Positions 27,205-36,563 are shown, counted from the stretch's first letter. The stretch is DNA of 64,000 bases from Gammaproteobacteria bacterium (GCA_018825965.1 JAHKAA010000007.1:118645-182644), one strand, 5' to 3'. Translations and numbers: made by a program. The notes: generated from the letters alone by a model not told the origin.

Positions 27205-27495
27205 TTAACTTTTGCGTGCTGCGAGTGCTTTATACACTGCGTCTTTATCCCGTTTACCAATAGCTAATACATAAACAACTACTTCGTCATCAATAACTTC
27301 ATAAGCCAAACGATAACCCGCTGTGCGTAATTTGATCTTGTATACAGAAGCATAACCGCTCAGCTTAGCCGAGGGCACATGGGGGTTTTCTAACCGCTCA
27401 GCCAGCTTCTTTTTGAATTGTGACTTGATCGGTGGCGTTAATTTTTCCCACTCTTTTAGTGCAACCGGCAGAAATTTTAACTTATAGGTCATCAA
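27205..27495 (-). CDS. RelE/StbE-type toxin of a type II toxin-antitoxin system
   Basis: The 96-residue basic protein matches the RelE/ParE toxin fold. It has an N-terminal helix hairpin (LKEWEKLTPPIKSQFKKKL), then strands with YKIKLRTAGYRLAYEV and a C-terminal VLAIGKRDK strand. In this StbE/RelE subgroup the toxins are usually ribosome-dependent mRNA interferases. Its start overlaps the 3' end of the antitoxin gene by 14 bases, the normal antitoxin-first order. The pair lies between the two 418-bp repeats, so it may stabilise or travel with that segment. Confidence 0.9.
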   Translation of the reverse strand: MMTYKLKFLPVALKEWEKLTPPIKSQFKKKLAERLENPHVPSAKLSGYASVYKIKLRTAGYRLAYEVIDDEVVVYVLAIGKRDKDAVYKALAARKS

Positions 27496-27733
27496 TGCTT
27501 ACTTCTACCGCATCAGACAGTTCTGCCCGCCGACTTTCAACTAAGCGCAATAACTCGTAGTCATCCAGCATTTCCATTAACCATTCATAGGTTTCAGCCG
27601 GAACAAGATAGGCGGTAGGTTTATTGTGGTTCAAAATAGCAACAGCTGCGCCATTCGCTTCGTTCAGTAAGGCTGTTGGATTCTTCTTTAACTCTGAAAT
27701 ACTTGCTGAGCATTCTGCTAAAACCTGCTTCAT
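27482..27733 (-). CDS. Phd/YefM (StbD)-type antitoxin
   Basis: This 83-residue protein fits the Phd/YefM antitoxin family. The N-terminal DNA-binding part has the usual 'SASISELKKNPTALLNEANG' beta-alpha pattern and 'VAILNHNKPTAYLVP'. An acidic C-terminal tail would bind and neutralise the toxin. The open frame begins four codons earlier, but the ATG at 27733 has GAGG six bases upstream. It precedes and overlaps the toxin gene. Autorepression at the promoter upstream (27734-27790) is expected from the family. Confidence 0.9.
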   Translation of the reverse strand: MKQVLAECSASISELKKNPTALLNEANGAAVAILNHNKPTAYLVPAETYEWLMEMLDDYELLRLVESRRAELSDAVEVSIDDL

Positions 27734-28056
27734 ATCAAACCTCATTTAAGGCATAAATTATGAGCCAATTTTAGACTAGAATATTATTTGATGCTAGTTT
27801 TTGATGTGCAGGGATTTGGATTTGAGCTTTGCAACTGCCACTTTTCTTATCGAATAAAAAACAATAAATTGTGTTAAAACTCATCACCGATTTAACAGCT
27901 CTGCCTGATATATTGGGGCAAAGGGCAAGACTTGATCCTGAAGGTTTGTTCAGGTCGCAGCGACAACGTTTGCGTTGAATCGATGTAGGTTGTACTCGAC
28001 GCGAAGCGGCAGTACAACAATGAAGCTGTCGGCAGTAAATACATTAAGGCTATGAG
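27734..28056. other. Intergenic region upstream of the antitoxin gene, no gene seen
   Basis: These 323 bases are AT-rich near the antitoxin start, where its promoter should lie. They then contain an inverted repeat GTTGTACT (27989-27996)/AGTACAAC (28011-28018) and a small GTCGCAGCGAC palindrome. No open frame with a plausible start is visible. The palindromes may belong to the neighbouring repeat family. Confidence 0.5.
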
Positions 28057-28474
28057 TTCAAAGCGTTTCGCCTTTGGCGAGATACTTTCTTTTGCTTCGC
28101 CAAAAGAAAGCTATCCAAAGCAAGAAAGTGCAGGAAGCACTTTCTAACAGCTGGAGGCTGGCCCGTAGGGTGAATTGCAGGGATGCAATTCATAAAAGGC
28201 GACCCCAGGTCGCAGCGAAAGCCCGGCCCAAAATCGTGCGTCCAAGGCGGCTGGGTAACTCGCTCGTCGCTACCGCTCCTCACTCAGACACTCCCAGCCT
28301 TAAAACCTTGGCCACCCAATTTTTTCTGGGTTCATTCGGGCTTTCGGTAAGCCAATAGTTTGGCTTGCCGCCGAATGGACGTACTGAGCTCAGCGAAGTA
28401 CCGGAACCGCACCCCAATGGGGATTTGGTGCCAGTAGTCGGAATGGTCTCTATAGTTGGTTTAAAAGAGCAAAG
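28057..28474. repeat. 418-bp hairpin-rich dispersed repeat, copy B
   Basis: This is the direct-repeat partner of 26213-26630: the same length, the same orientation and the same chain of hairpins. Differences cluster around 28111-28116 and 28248-28300, where copy A has a run of substitutions. The two copies are 1844 bases apart and flank the CigR-like and toxin-antitoxin genes. Recombination between them would delete that segment. Confidence 0.85.
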
Positions 28475-28522
28475 TTAGATATGGCGCACAATGCAAAACA
28501 CGACCCGACAGCTCCCCATTTG

Positions 28523-29446
28523 CTATGCGCTAGCCCCAACAATTATGACTCTGACAATCACACTTCCTTCTGGAGTTTTTCTTTCTCCTTCAAGATCGCT
28601 AACCATTCCTTTGGGATTTGAAATACAAAGGTCAGGATCATAAACAACACACCAAAGATGGTTTGCGTTTTTGTGTTTACGATAATGCTCAATATCAATT
28701 ATCAATTCGTCACCGACTTTAGACGCGTGGTGCTTATCTCTAACTCTCTTGGTCTCAATAACGAGATTATGCGCTGGTAACAAGAAATCCATCCGAGTAT
28801 TTGTACCTGCATAGCTGGGACAGAACTCTTCAGGGCGTATATCAGATATCCATGGCCGCAACAAAGCATGCAACAAATCTTGAATATCATACTCCGAAGT
28901 AAACACCAAAGGCTGGGCACCTTTTCTTCGATGTATTAGCGGCTGCATTGCTCTTGGAAGCCCTCTGATAACTATTCTCAGAAGTTCTTCTAACGAAGAT
29001 GGTTTTCTACCTTCAGTTTCAATGTCTCTAATCGGCCCTACATCTATAGGCTCAGGCTGTCCAATTTGGATTACTCTACCCCCTCTAAAATATCGAAAAC
29101 CGTGCCCTTCGAGTACATTTACCAACCGTTCCTTTTTCTTGTTGTATTCATCGACAGGATCTGGTACTCCAGTTCCTCTAAGAGAATTAACTATTGAATC
29201 AGAGTTTGGCATAGGAGGGAGATCCATGAATTCTTCAATTAGATTCCCAAGTACTTGCAAGCTATCAACTTCAGGGTCATTACCCACTCTTTGCAGCCAT
29301 GTTTTCCATTTAGTGTGATGGGCTAGATCAGGCGGGGGGCCGGGCGCTCCGGCTGTTTCAAATAAAGCATTCAATGAATCGTGCGATCCATTCAAAATCT
29401 CTGCAACAGCTGCACAAACTGATACTGGGAGTCGAACATTTGACAT
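28523..29446 (-). CDS. DpnII/MboI-fold PD-(D/E)xK nuclease with N-terminal associated domain
   Basis: The 307-residue protein has a C-terminal domain (about 175-305) matching the DpnII/MboI-type restriction endonuclease fold seen in many defence proteins. It contains 'LLHALLRPW', 'RPEEFCPSYAG', 'RMDFLLP', then IETKR (the ExK motif), 'GDELIIDIEHYRKH' and 'VVYDPD'. The N-terminal ~90 residues form a small helical domain (RLPVSVCAAVAEIL..., WKTWLQRVGND) of the kind attached to such effectors, possibly for protein-protein contact. No methyltransferase gene is adjacent, so it is not a plain restriction-modification nuclease. The gene looks more AT-rich than its neighbours and sits beside repeats, which suggests acquisition by transfer. 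The upstream ribosome-binding site is weak. Confidence 0.75.
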   Translation of the reverse strand: MSNVRLPVSVCAAVAEILNGSHDSLNALFETAGAPGPPPDLAHHTKWKTWLQRVGNDPEVDSLQVLGNLIEEFMDLPPMPNSDSIVNSLRGTGVPDPVDEYNKKKERLVNVLEGHGFRYFRGGRVIQIGQPEPIDVGPIRDIETEGRKPSSLEELLRIVIRGLPRAMQPLIHRRKGAQPLVFTSEYDIQDLLHALLRPWISDIRPEEFCPSYAGTNTRMDFLLPAHNLVIETKRVRDKHHASKVGDELIIDIEHYRKHKNANHLWCVVYDPDLCISNPKGMVSDLEGERKTPEGSVIVRVIIVGASA

Positions 29447-29655
29447 ATTTCTACATTCTCATCCTTATGCATAACGATACGTTCCCTAAGATCGACCGCC
29501 TAAAAATTAAGCACTCTTCACCATCACCTATGCTGTTTACTCAAACAAAACTAACGCCGATGCACTTCGATTTCAACACATTTTTCTTAAATAACTACAA
29601 TCACAAGTAGCAAATCGGTTGAGGCAACAAACAAATCCTGTCCTTTCAGCTAGTC

Positions 29656-29988
29656 CTAACCCCTAGACGCATCAACCACCGAATCCCGTTCCACCAACTG
29701 CGGTATAAATAAATGCGTGCGGTGTTCTGGTTCTATGCTGGTGTCGCTTAGCTGTATCGCCAGCTTAGTGGCGTAACTGGTCATTTCTTTGACTGGGTAA
29801 TGCATAGTGGTTAAACGGAGGCGACAGGGGCTGTTGACTATTCGATAGCCCCCTTATCACCGATACATCTTCCGGTACCCGCAGGCCAACGACAAATAAG
29901 GTCTGGTGCCCTGCAAAGCAGGTAAATTTAACACCTTCATTCAGCAGTTAGCTCACAATCAGCCACTGCTGTATTAAAAAAAGTCCGT
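29656..29988 (-). pseudogene. Decayed LacI-family regulator (C-terminal remnant)
   Basis: Reading the minus strand in shifting frames recovers conserved LacI/GalR C-terminal phrases: NEGVKFTCFAGHQTL, VVGLRVPEDVSVI, then in another frame LTTMHYPVKEM, and finally HLFIPQLVERDSV before a TAG at 29658-29656. At least two frameshifts and in-frame stops interrupt it. The DNA-binding N-terminus is absent. The remnant directly abuts the sugar symporter stop, so it was probably that transporter's regulator or belonged to its lost sugar operon. No intact frame longer than a few dozen codons covers it. Confidence 0.75.
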
Positions 29989-29995
29989 TGCATTG

Positions 29996-31558
29996 TTACC
30001 ACCAGGCAATATAAAAGGCAGCCACAATCAGGGTGATCAACACGGCATAAAGATTAAAGCTTGGGCGGGTTTCAAAGCTGATATCACCTAATTCCACTGC
30101 CTGTGGATGCTTGCCCTGACGCTGGAATAAAGTCACCAGTACAGCTAAAGCTAAACAGCACAAGAACACTAAACCTACGCGGTCCATAAATGGCATCTCT
30201 GGCAGCGTCATTTTGAAAATCCAGCTCAGTACTGCTGAGCTGATAGCAGCAACCAATGCAGCTGTGGCCGTAGTGCGGGCCCAGAACATACCTAATAAAA
30301 ACAGCACCACTATGCCTGGCGTAAAGAAGCCGGTGAATTCCTGAATATACTGGAAGGCCTGGTCAAATTCGCCCAATAATGGCTTAGCAGTAAAGACTGC
30401 AATCACCAAAGCCACCAGACTAACAATACGACCTACTTTGACGTAGTGCTGCTGGCTCTGATCTTTCTTAAACTGAGAGTAAATATCCATAGTAAAAATG
30501 GTCGCGACACTGTTGGTCATAGACGCCAGGCTCGACAAAATAGCCGCCACTAAAGCCGCAAAAATTAAGCCTTTAATACCAGAGGGCATCATGCTCAGCA
30601 GTTGAGGGTAAGCCTGATCCGGCTTGCTTAAATCGGGTAACAGTAACACTGCGGCTATACCTGGCAGAACCACTATCACAGGCATTAACACTTTCAGGAA
30701 GGCCGCAAATACAATGCCCTTTTGCGCTTCAGCTAAGTCTTTGGCCGCTAAAGTACGCTGAATAATATATTGGTTAAAACCCCAGTAACTCAGGTTCATA
30801 ATCCACATACCACCCAACAGCACAGATAAACCCGGCAGGCTGACATAATGTGGGCTGTCCGGCGTTAAAATCATATCGAATTTGTCTGGCACTTCAGTGA
30901 GCAAGCGGTCAAAACCAGCCCATAAACCATTACCTGCGCCCAACAGTTCCAGCGACATAAAGGACAGGAACAAACCACCGCCCACCAATAACACCACTTG
31001 AATAATGTCGGTGTAGGCCACAGCTTTTAAGCCACCGTATAAGGAATAAGCCACAGATAAAGTGGCCAGTATCAGCATACTGGTGGTCATATCCACACCA
31101 GTCACTGTATTAATAGCCAGAGCACCTAACCACAAGACGGCAGTTAAGTTAACAAAGACATACACCGCCATCCAGAACAGCGCCATGGTGGTGCGTACTC
31201 TGTTGTCAAAACGCTGCTGCAGGAACTGCGGCATGGTATAAATTTTACGTTTGAGGAAAATAGGCAGGAAAAACTTGCCGACTATTAATAAGGTAATTGC
31301 TGCCATCCACTCGTAGGCCGCTATCGCCATGCCTATGGCATAACCTGAGCCCGACATACCAATAATTTGTTCAGCCGAGATATTAGCTGCAATTAAAGAC
31401 GCACCAATAGCCCACCAGGGTAAGGTATTACCGGCCAGAAAATAGTCGTTGGTGTCTTTGTCATGTCCCTTTTTTTCCCGGGAAATAAAATAAGCCAGTC
31501 CTACCAGCCCAAGCACATATATGACGAGGATCGTCAAATCTAAATTACTTAAGGTCAT
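29996..31558 (-). CDS. Sodium/solute symporter (SSS family), vSGLT-like sugar transporter
   Basis: The 520-residue inner-membrane protein has about 14 hydrophobic segments. It carries SSS-family marks such as NDYFLAGNTLPWWAIG near residue 40 and ISAEQIIGMSGSGYA near 65, both close to the Vibrio sodium/galactose symporter vSGLT. Na+-driven uptake of a hexose is therefore likely. The frame extends 31 codons upstream, but the ATG at 31558 has AGGA at five bases and gives the standard N-terminus. No sugar kinase, glycosidase or aldose gene is near, and its only neighbour of that type is the broken LacI gene, so it looks like an orphan of a lost sugar-utilisation operon. Confidence 0.9.
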   Translation of the reverse strand: MTLSNLDLTILVIYVLGLVGLAYFISREKKGHDKDTNDYFLAGNTLPWWAIGASLIAANISAEQIIGMSGSGYAIGMAIAAYEWMAAITLLIVGKFFLPIFLKRKIYTMPQFLQQRFDNRVRTTMALFWMAVYVFVNLTAVLWLGALAINTVTGVDMTTSMLILATLSVAYSLYGGLKAVAYTDIIQVVLLVGGGLFLSFMSLELLGAGNGLWAGFDRLLTEVPDKFDMILTPDSPHYVSLPGLSVLLGGMWIMNLSYWGFNQYIIQRTLAAKDLAEAQKGIVFAAFLKVLMPVIVVLPGIAAVLLLPDLSKPDQAYPQLLSMMPSGIKGLIFAALVAAILSSLASMTNSVATIFTMDIYSQFKKDQSQQHYVKVGRIVSLVALVIAVFTAKPLLGEFDQAFQYIQEFTGFFTPGIVVLFLLGMFWARTTATAALVAAISSAVLSWIFKMTLPEMPFMDRVGLVFLCCLALAVLVTLFQRQGKHPQAVELGDISFETRPSFNLYAVLITLIVAAFYIAWW

Positions 31559-31848
31559 ACTCATCCTGTCGACATTGTTGGTATTGTTACCCGTTTTTAG
31601 TGAACTGAATTTATACACTATTTGTTGCAGGTGTAACTCAACAGCGTCCAAAATTGTGGAAGAACATTCAAGCTTTCAGTTGTCGCTCAGCATTAAATGA
31701 ACACAAGGCAAACGGAATAACGGGGTTTTGCAACTAATACATGGAGTTTAGTTGCTTTGACGGCGGCTGTTGTTCCAGATCAAGATCCAAAACAGAAGCT
31801 GGCATTAGCATAACGGGCTCTGTTGCTGATCATGGAATTGTCCTGAAA

Positions 31849-34425
31849 ATGAATTCTCCGCTGAGCTCTGCGTTAACACCTCTGTCATCAGGCCAGACTG
31901 TTGCTATGGTGCTGCAAAAAAACCTGATCTGTTGCAGCCCACACCGCAGTGTGCAACAAGCAGCGCAGCTGATGCAGCAACACAACATCAGCTGCATTCT
32001 GATTAAAAATGAAGAAGGGATCATCGGGATCTGGACAGAATCAGACTGCAAGAAACTGGATCTGTCAGACAACGTCGTACTGCAACAAGCAGTATCTGAA
32101 GTGATGAGCAGCCCTGTGCTTTCAGTGCCGCAGCAGTGCAGCACCAGCGATGCAGCGGCGCTGATGAAACAACAAAACGTCAGACGTTTACTGGTGACAG
32201 ACCAGGCGCAGCAAGCCATTGGCATAGTGACGCAAACGGACCTGATTTATCAGCAGCCGCTGGAGCATTATTTAATGCTGCGGGATATCAGCTCCATTCT
32301 GGTTGAGCTGCCCTTGTTGCTGCAAGCCAACCTGACAGTAGCTCAGGCTGCTTTGCTGATGCGACAAACGCAACGTGATGCCGCTATAGTTCAGCTTGAA
32401 AATGCTGAATACGGCATAGTGACAGAACGTGACTTAGTACACTTTATCGCAACAGACCGCACGCTTTGTCTTTTAGCTGAAGTCGCGACCCGGCCTTTAT
32501 TAACCTTACCTCTGCACAGCAGCTTACTTCAGGCCGTGCGCTTATTACGTGAGCATGGTTTTCGCCACCTGGGTGTGACCAACTCAGATGGAAAACCTGC
32601 GGGTTTGTTATCTCACAACCACATACTGTTGAATATGGAACATCTATACATCAGCGAACTAAAAGCGGCGCTGCTCGCCAGAGACAAGGCACTGCGATCC
32701 TCAGAAAGCAGCTTAAGGTTAGCCTCTAAAGTGATAGAAGCATCCCACGATGCCGTGATGATAACCGATGCTTCCGGCATTATTCAGTCGGTCAATCCCA
32801 GTTTTTGTAAGCTGACTGGCTACAGCGCTGAAGAAGCTATAGGCCAGACACCTAATCTGCTCAGTTCAGGAAAACATGACGGGACTTTTTATCAGCAGAT
32901 GTGGCAACGACTGCAACAACAAGGCTACTGGCAAGGCGAGATCTGGAATAAGCGCAAAAATGGCGAACTCTATCCGGAATGGTTATCCATCAGTGCTGTG
33001 CGTGGAGATTGCGGTACCATCAATCAATATGCAGCCATCTTTTCTGATATTACAGAACGTAAAAAACGTGAGCAGAAAATTCATGAGCTGGCTTATTTTG
33101 ACGAGCTGACAGGTCTTGCCAACCGCCGTTTGTATCAGGACAGGCTGGAGCAGGCTTTGGCCAATGCAAAACGGCATAATCATCAGCTCGCTGTACTCTT
33201 TCTCGACCTGGATTTATTTAAAAGGATCAACGATACACTGGGCCATCAGGCCGGTGATGAAGCCTTACGTCAGGTGGCCAGGCGACTACAAAAAGCCAGC
33301 AGAGCAGGTGAATCTGTCGCCCGTTTAGGTGGAGACGAATTCACTGTACTGGTGCCTGAATGCAACGGCATCGCAGAAATCGAGAAGCTGGCGCAACGTA
33401 TAGTGGCGCAGTTTGAGCGGCCTTTCCAAATTCAGCACAAGGAGCTGGTTTTAACCACCAGCCTGGGGATCAGCATTTATCCGCAACATGGCAGTACAGC
33501 CAGCGAATTACTGAAATTTGCCGATACAGCTATGTATCAGGCAAAAGAATCAGGCCGGAATAAATACAGCCTTTACACCAGTAGTGTTGGTCAACGTAAT
33601 GATGAGGCTTTGCAGCTGGAACAGGCATTACGTCAAGCCCTGGCTCAGCAGCAATTAGAAGTACATTACCAGCCTAAAATTGATTTGCAAACGGGCCAAT
33701 TGCATAGTCTGGAAGCTTTGGTGCGCTGGCATGATAAAGATTTAGGTCAGGTGTCACCACAACGTTTTATTGCTATAGCAGAAACCCTGGGGCTTATTCA
33801 GCAGTTGGGCCAACAGGTGTTGCGACAAGTTTGTTATCAGTTACAAGCCTGGGCTGAATTAGCAGTTCCGGTGGCAGTCAATATCTCAGCCAAAGAATTG
33901 GCGGATCCGTTGTTTATCCCCCAGTTAATGCAAATTCTGAGCGAAACTGCCGTAAACCCAAAACTACTGGAGCTGGAGATCACCGAAAGTTGCCTGCTGC
34001 CAGAACGGGAACATCAAACCCGTCATGTGCTGCAACAATTGCGGCAGTTAGGGATACGACTGGCCATTGACGACTTCGGCACAGGCTATTCCTCTTTATC
34101 CTATTTACGGCATATTCCTATCAACAGCCTGAAAATAGATCGGAGCTTTATTAAAGCTTTACCAGACAATACCAGCGACAAACAAATCACCAGCGCTATT
34201 ATTGCGATGGCCAATGCACTGGGCCTGGATGTGATTGCTGAAGGAATAGAAACCCAGGCACAACAGCAGTTTTTGCTGGCCGCTGGTTGTCAGTATGGTC
34301 AGGGTTACTGGTTTGGCAAAGCGCAGGACGCAACCCAAACCGCACTACTGCTGCAAAAAACAAAACTGCACTCCATCAGTTCAGATAGGGGATCAACAGT
34401 TGCCGAATATTCACATTCGCTTTAA
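31849..34425 (+). CDS. CBS-PAS-GGDEF-EAL cyclic-di-GMP signalling protein
   Basis: The protein is about 858 residues. Two CBS pairs (about 10-130 and 140-265) resemble the DUF294/CBS sensors that bind adenine nucleotides. Then come a PAS domain (about 290-405), a GGDEF domain (about 415-580, GGDEF intact) and an EAL domain (about 590-840, with EALVRW and DDFGTGYSSLSYL). Both catalytic motifs look whole, so it may make and degrade cyclic di-GMP according to nucleotide and PAS input. The frame reaches back to 31741. The ATG at 31849 fits the start of the first CBS domain. Its last 50 bases overlap the end of the convergent ABC1-kinase gene. Confidence 0.88.
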   Translation: MNSPLSSALTPLSSGQTVAMVLQKNLICCSPHRSVQQAAQLMQQHNISCILIKNEEGIIGIWTESDCKKLDLSDNVVLQQAVSEVMSSPVLSVPQQCSTSDAAALMKQQNVRRLLVTDQAQQAIGIVTQTDLIYQQPLEHYLMLRDISSILVELPLLLQANLTVAQAALLMRQTQRDAAIVQLENAEYGIVTERDLVHFIATDRTLCLLAEVATRPLLTLPLHSSLLQAVRLLREHGFRHLGVTNSDGKPAGLLSHNHILLNMEHLYISELKAALLARDKALRSSESSLRLASKVIEASHDAVMITDASGIIQSVNPSFCKLTGYSAEEAIGQTPNLLSSGKHDGTFYQQMWQRLQQQGYWQGEIWNKRKNGELYPEWLSISAVRGDCGTINQYAAIFSDITERKKREQKIHELAYFDELTGLANRRLYQDRLEQALANAKRHNHQLAVLFLDLDLFKRINDTLGHQAGDEALRQVARRLQKASRAGESVARLGGDEFTVLVPECNGIAEIEKLAQRIVAQFERPFQIQHKELVLTTSLGISIYPQHGSTASELLKFADTAMYQAKESGRNKYSLYTSSVGQRNDEALQLEQALRQALAQQQLEVHYQPKIDLQTGQLHSLEALVRWHDKDLGQVSPQRFIAIAETLGLIQQLGQQVLRQVCYQLQAWAELAVPVAVNISAKELADPLFIPQLMQILSETAVNPKLLELEITESCLLPEREHQTRHVLQQLRQLGIRLAIDDFGTGYSSLSYLRHIPINSLKIDRSFIKALPDNTSDKQITSAIIAMANALGLDVIAEGIETQAQQQFLLAAGCQYGQGYWFGKAQDATQTALLLQKTKLHSISSDRGSTVAEYSHSL

Positions 34426-35686
34426 GCCGGGCAGCCAGCAGATACAAACCTGCCATTTTACGATGCAAAAACACAGCAGCTATAGGCGGCGTATGCCAGT
34501 AATTTTGCTGCAGACTAAGTGCTGTACCTGCCTTGCGGACTCTTTGGGCTAAATCAGTTTGCCCAAAAGCATAAGCGGTATCAGACTGAACAGGTTCTGA
34601 AATCAGCTGCACCAGAGCCAGTATGGCTTGTTTTTGTGCGGGTAAAATATCCTGACTGAAAAAGCCGATTTGACGCATGGCCCCTTCAATGCCAGCTACA
34701 TCATTGGCAATAGCTGCAGACAGTAACAGCCGGTAGCCCTGACTAATGGACTCCGGATAGTCTCTGCACGCGCCAAAGTCCAGCAGCACCAATTGTGCGC
34801 TCTCTGGCTGATACAGATAATTGGCAAAGTTAGGATCAGTTTGTACCAGCCGAAATTCAAAAATCTCCCGGAACAACAAAGCGAAAAGCTGCGTCATGGC
34901 CTGATCACGTACTTGCTGTGAATACTGCTGCAAGGATTCAATAGGCACGCCCTCGACAAAACTCATGGTCATCAGCTTAGAGGTGCAAAGCTGTGGGTAT
35001 AATTCGGGCAGAACAAATTGGCTGTCCTCAGCTAATAAAGTGCGGTAACGCTGCAAATAAGCAGCCTCTTGCAGATAGTCAGCTTCCTGATGCAACTGTA
35101 GTTTTGCCTCATTCAGCACAGACTGATAATCCACAGCATCAGGTAATAACCCACTGAGTTTCAGCAGCATAGCCACATTGTCCACATCGCTGTCTATACT
35201 TTGCCCTATACTGGGATACTGCACCTTTACCGCCAGCTTGGTGCCATTGTCATGATGAGCCAGGTGGACCTGTCCAATAGAAGCCGCGGCCAAGGGGGAA
35301 AAAGTAAATTGTGAAAAGTGTTGCTGCCACTGATCACCTAACTCAGTGCGTAACACCAGAGCAAGCTCTTTTGGCAACATAGGATTGGCGTTAGAGCGCA
35401 GCCTCGCCAATAGTTCAGTCAATTCCGCAGGCAGTAAATCTCCTGCATCCATAGACAACAATTGCCCCACTTTCATCGCTGCCCCACGCAACTGGGCCAA
35501 CTTATCGCTAACCCGCTGCAGATTAGCAGGAGTCAGTAATAAATCTTTGGCCTTCGGACTTTGCCCCTGCACCAGCTGTTTAGCACCATTAAACAACACA
35601 GAGCCAGCAACACGTCCTGCCAAAGCGGCAAGTCCTCCCAAACGGGCCAGCGGCTGGCGTGGCAACTTAGCAGATGCATCCTTCAT
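34376..35686 (-). CDS. ABC1/UbiB-family atypical kinase-like protein
   Basis: The 436-residue protein has the ABC1 (AarF/UbiB/ADCK) signature. A KxGQ-containing segment (MKVGQLLSMDAGDLLP) is near residue 70, the Ala-rich nucleotide loop is AAASIGQVH near 135, and a metal-binding DFG-like LLDFGACRDYP is near 305. Family members support ubiquinone synthesis or lipid metabolism through an unusual ATPase activity. This protein lacks the UbiB C-terminal transmembrane pair and is shorter, so it is a paralogue rather than UbiB itself. Transcription converges on the CBS-GGDEF-EAL gene with a 50-base coding overlap. Confidence 0.85.
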   Translation of the reverse strand: MKDASAKLPRQPLARLGGLAALAGRVAGSVLFNGAKQLVQGQSPKAKDLLLTPANLQRVSDKLAQLRGAAMKVGQLLSMDAGDLLPAELTELLARLRSNANPMLPKELALVLRTELGDQWQQHFSQFTFSPLAAASIGQVHLAHHDNGTKLAVKVQYPSIGQSIDSDVDNVAMLLKLSGLLPDAVDYQSVLNEAKLQLHQEADYLQEAAYLQRYRTLLAEDSQFVLPELYPQLCTSKLMTMSFVEGVPIESLQQYSQQVRDQAMTQLFALLFREIFEFRLVQTDPNFANYLYQPESAQLVLLDFGACRDYPESISQGYRLLLSAAIANDVAGIEGAMRQIGFFSQDILPAQKQAILALVQLISEPVQSDTAYAFGQTDLAQRVRKAGTALSLQQNYWHTPPIAAVFLHRKMAGLYLLAARLKANVNIRQLLIPYLN

Positions 35687-35840
35687 AAAATTCCGAATTA
35701 GTTGTTTTGATATTTACTTATAGTTATCTACGGATGAAAAGAGCAGTCAGCCCAAAATTCCGCCCTAATAGTCGCTTATAGATTGGCAGTGACACTTCTT
35801 TTCGGCATACTTTGGCGAGGATCAGGAAAAAGAAGTTGAT

Positions 35841-36485
35841 ATGGATAGCAAACCAGAAATAGAAAAGATTGAGCACCGACTCAGAGAAATTAACCGTCTG
35901 AAATTAAAACTGACATTTGGAAATGTGCCGGCTTTTTATCACGCTGTTGCCACTTCTTTAGGCATGGCGGAAGGCATGCTGAAATACGGTTTTGAAAACT
36001 CACTGGATATTCTGACCAACCAGCGCAACTGGAACCTGAACTACCTTGGTGGTTCCGAAGATGCAGCAGGACAAATCATTTGCCCTAACAAACCCCGCTT
36101 GTCTGTGTATAAAGTTTTTACTCAACATGGCTTTGAAATTCATTGTCTGCCGTGGAAAGCTGCGAGGGAGTTTGATTTTGAACTGGCCAATCATCCGCAA
36201 ATGGACTTTCGATTCTGGCGCCCGAATTCGATGAAAACTGTATTTCGTATTGCAGGTTTGCATAGTTTTATCAAAATGTATTTTGAACATGGAGATGAAG
36301 CAGACTTACAGCTCATTCGCTGTGCACACAATATAGCCGAAGAGTTTGTTGAACGTCTGGTACCGCAGTTTAATACGCAAAAAGTTTTTGGCGTCACTAT
36401 CCAGAATTTTTTCGACTTTGCAGAAATGAAATTTAAGTCCGGAGAAGAAATTTATTTGCCTAAGGTGTATGCGCTGCAGGAATGA
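35841..36485 (+). CDS. Conserved hypothetical protein, 214 residues
   Basis: I do not recognise this protein. It is soluble with no signal peptide or membrane segment. It starts with a charged helix (about 1-25), has a central region rich in aromatic residues (RNWNLNYLGG, FRFWRPNSM) and ends in an acidic/aromatic tail. The ATG at 35841 follows an AAAAAGAAG purine run. Single-gene transcription is likely, since the ABC1-kinase gene is divergent upstream and a strong terminator follows at 36533. Codon use looks like that of its neighbours. Confidence 0.75.
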   Translation: MDSKPEIEKIEHRLREINRLKLKLTFGNVPAFYHAVATSLGMAEGMLKYGFENSLDILTNQRNWNLNYLGGSEDAAGQIICPNKPRLSVYKVFTQHGFEIHCLPWKAAREFDFELANHPQMDFRFWRPNSMKTVFRIAGLHSFIKMYFEHGDEADLQLIRCAHNIAEEFVERLVPQFNTQKVFGVTIQNFFDFAEMKFKSGEEIYLPKVYALQE

Positions 36486-36532
36486 TCCTATGCCGCGTAA
36501 TCAGTAACAGATTTTATTCTGCTCTGAAATGC

Positions 36533-36563
36533 AAAAAGGCAGCTGCTATGCAGTTGCCTTTTT
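36533..36563. terminator. Bidirectional rho-independent terminator
   Basis: AAAAAGGCAGCTGC (36533-36546) pairs with GCAGTTGCCTTTTT (36550-36563) over 14 bp including one G-U pair. The flanking A and T tracts serve both the hypothetical gene and the convergent cold-shock gene. Confidence 0.88.

Noticed and set aside
26213..28474. Composite transposon
   Set aside because: The flanking repeats contain no transposase frame and I see no target-site duplication at their outer ends.
34376..35686. UbiB itself
   Set aside because: It lacks the C-terminal transmembrane pair and is not beside ubiE/ubiJ, so it is treated as an ABC1-family paralogue.
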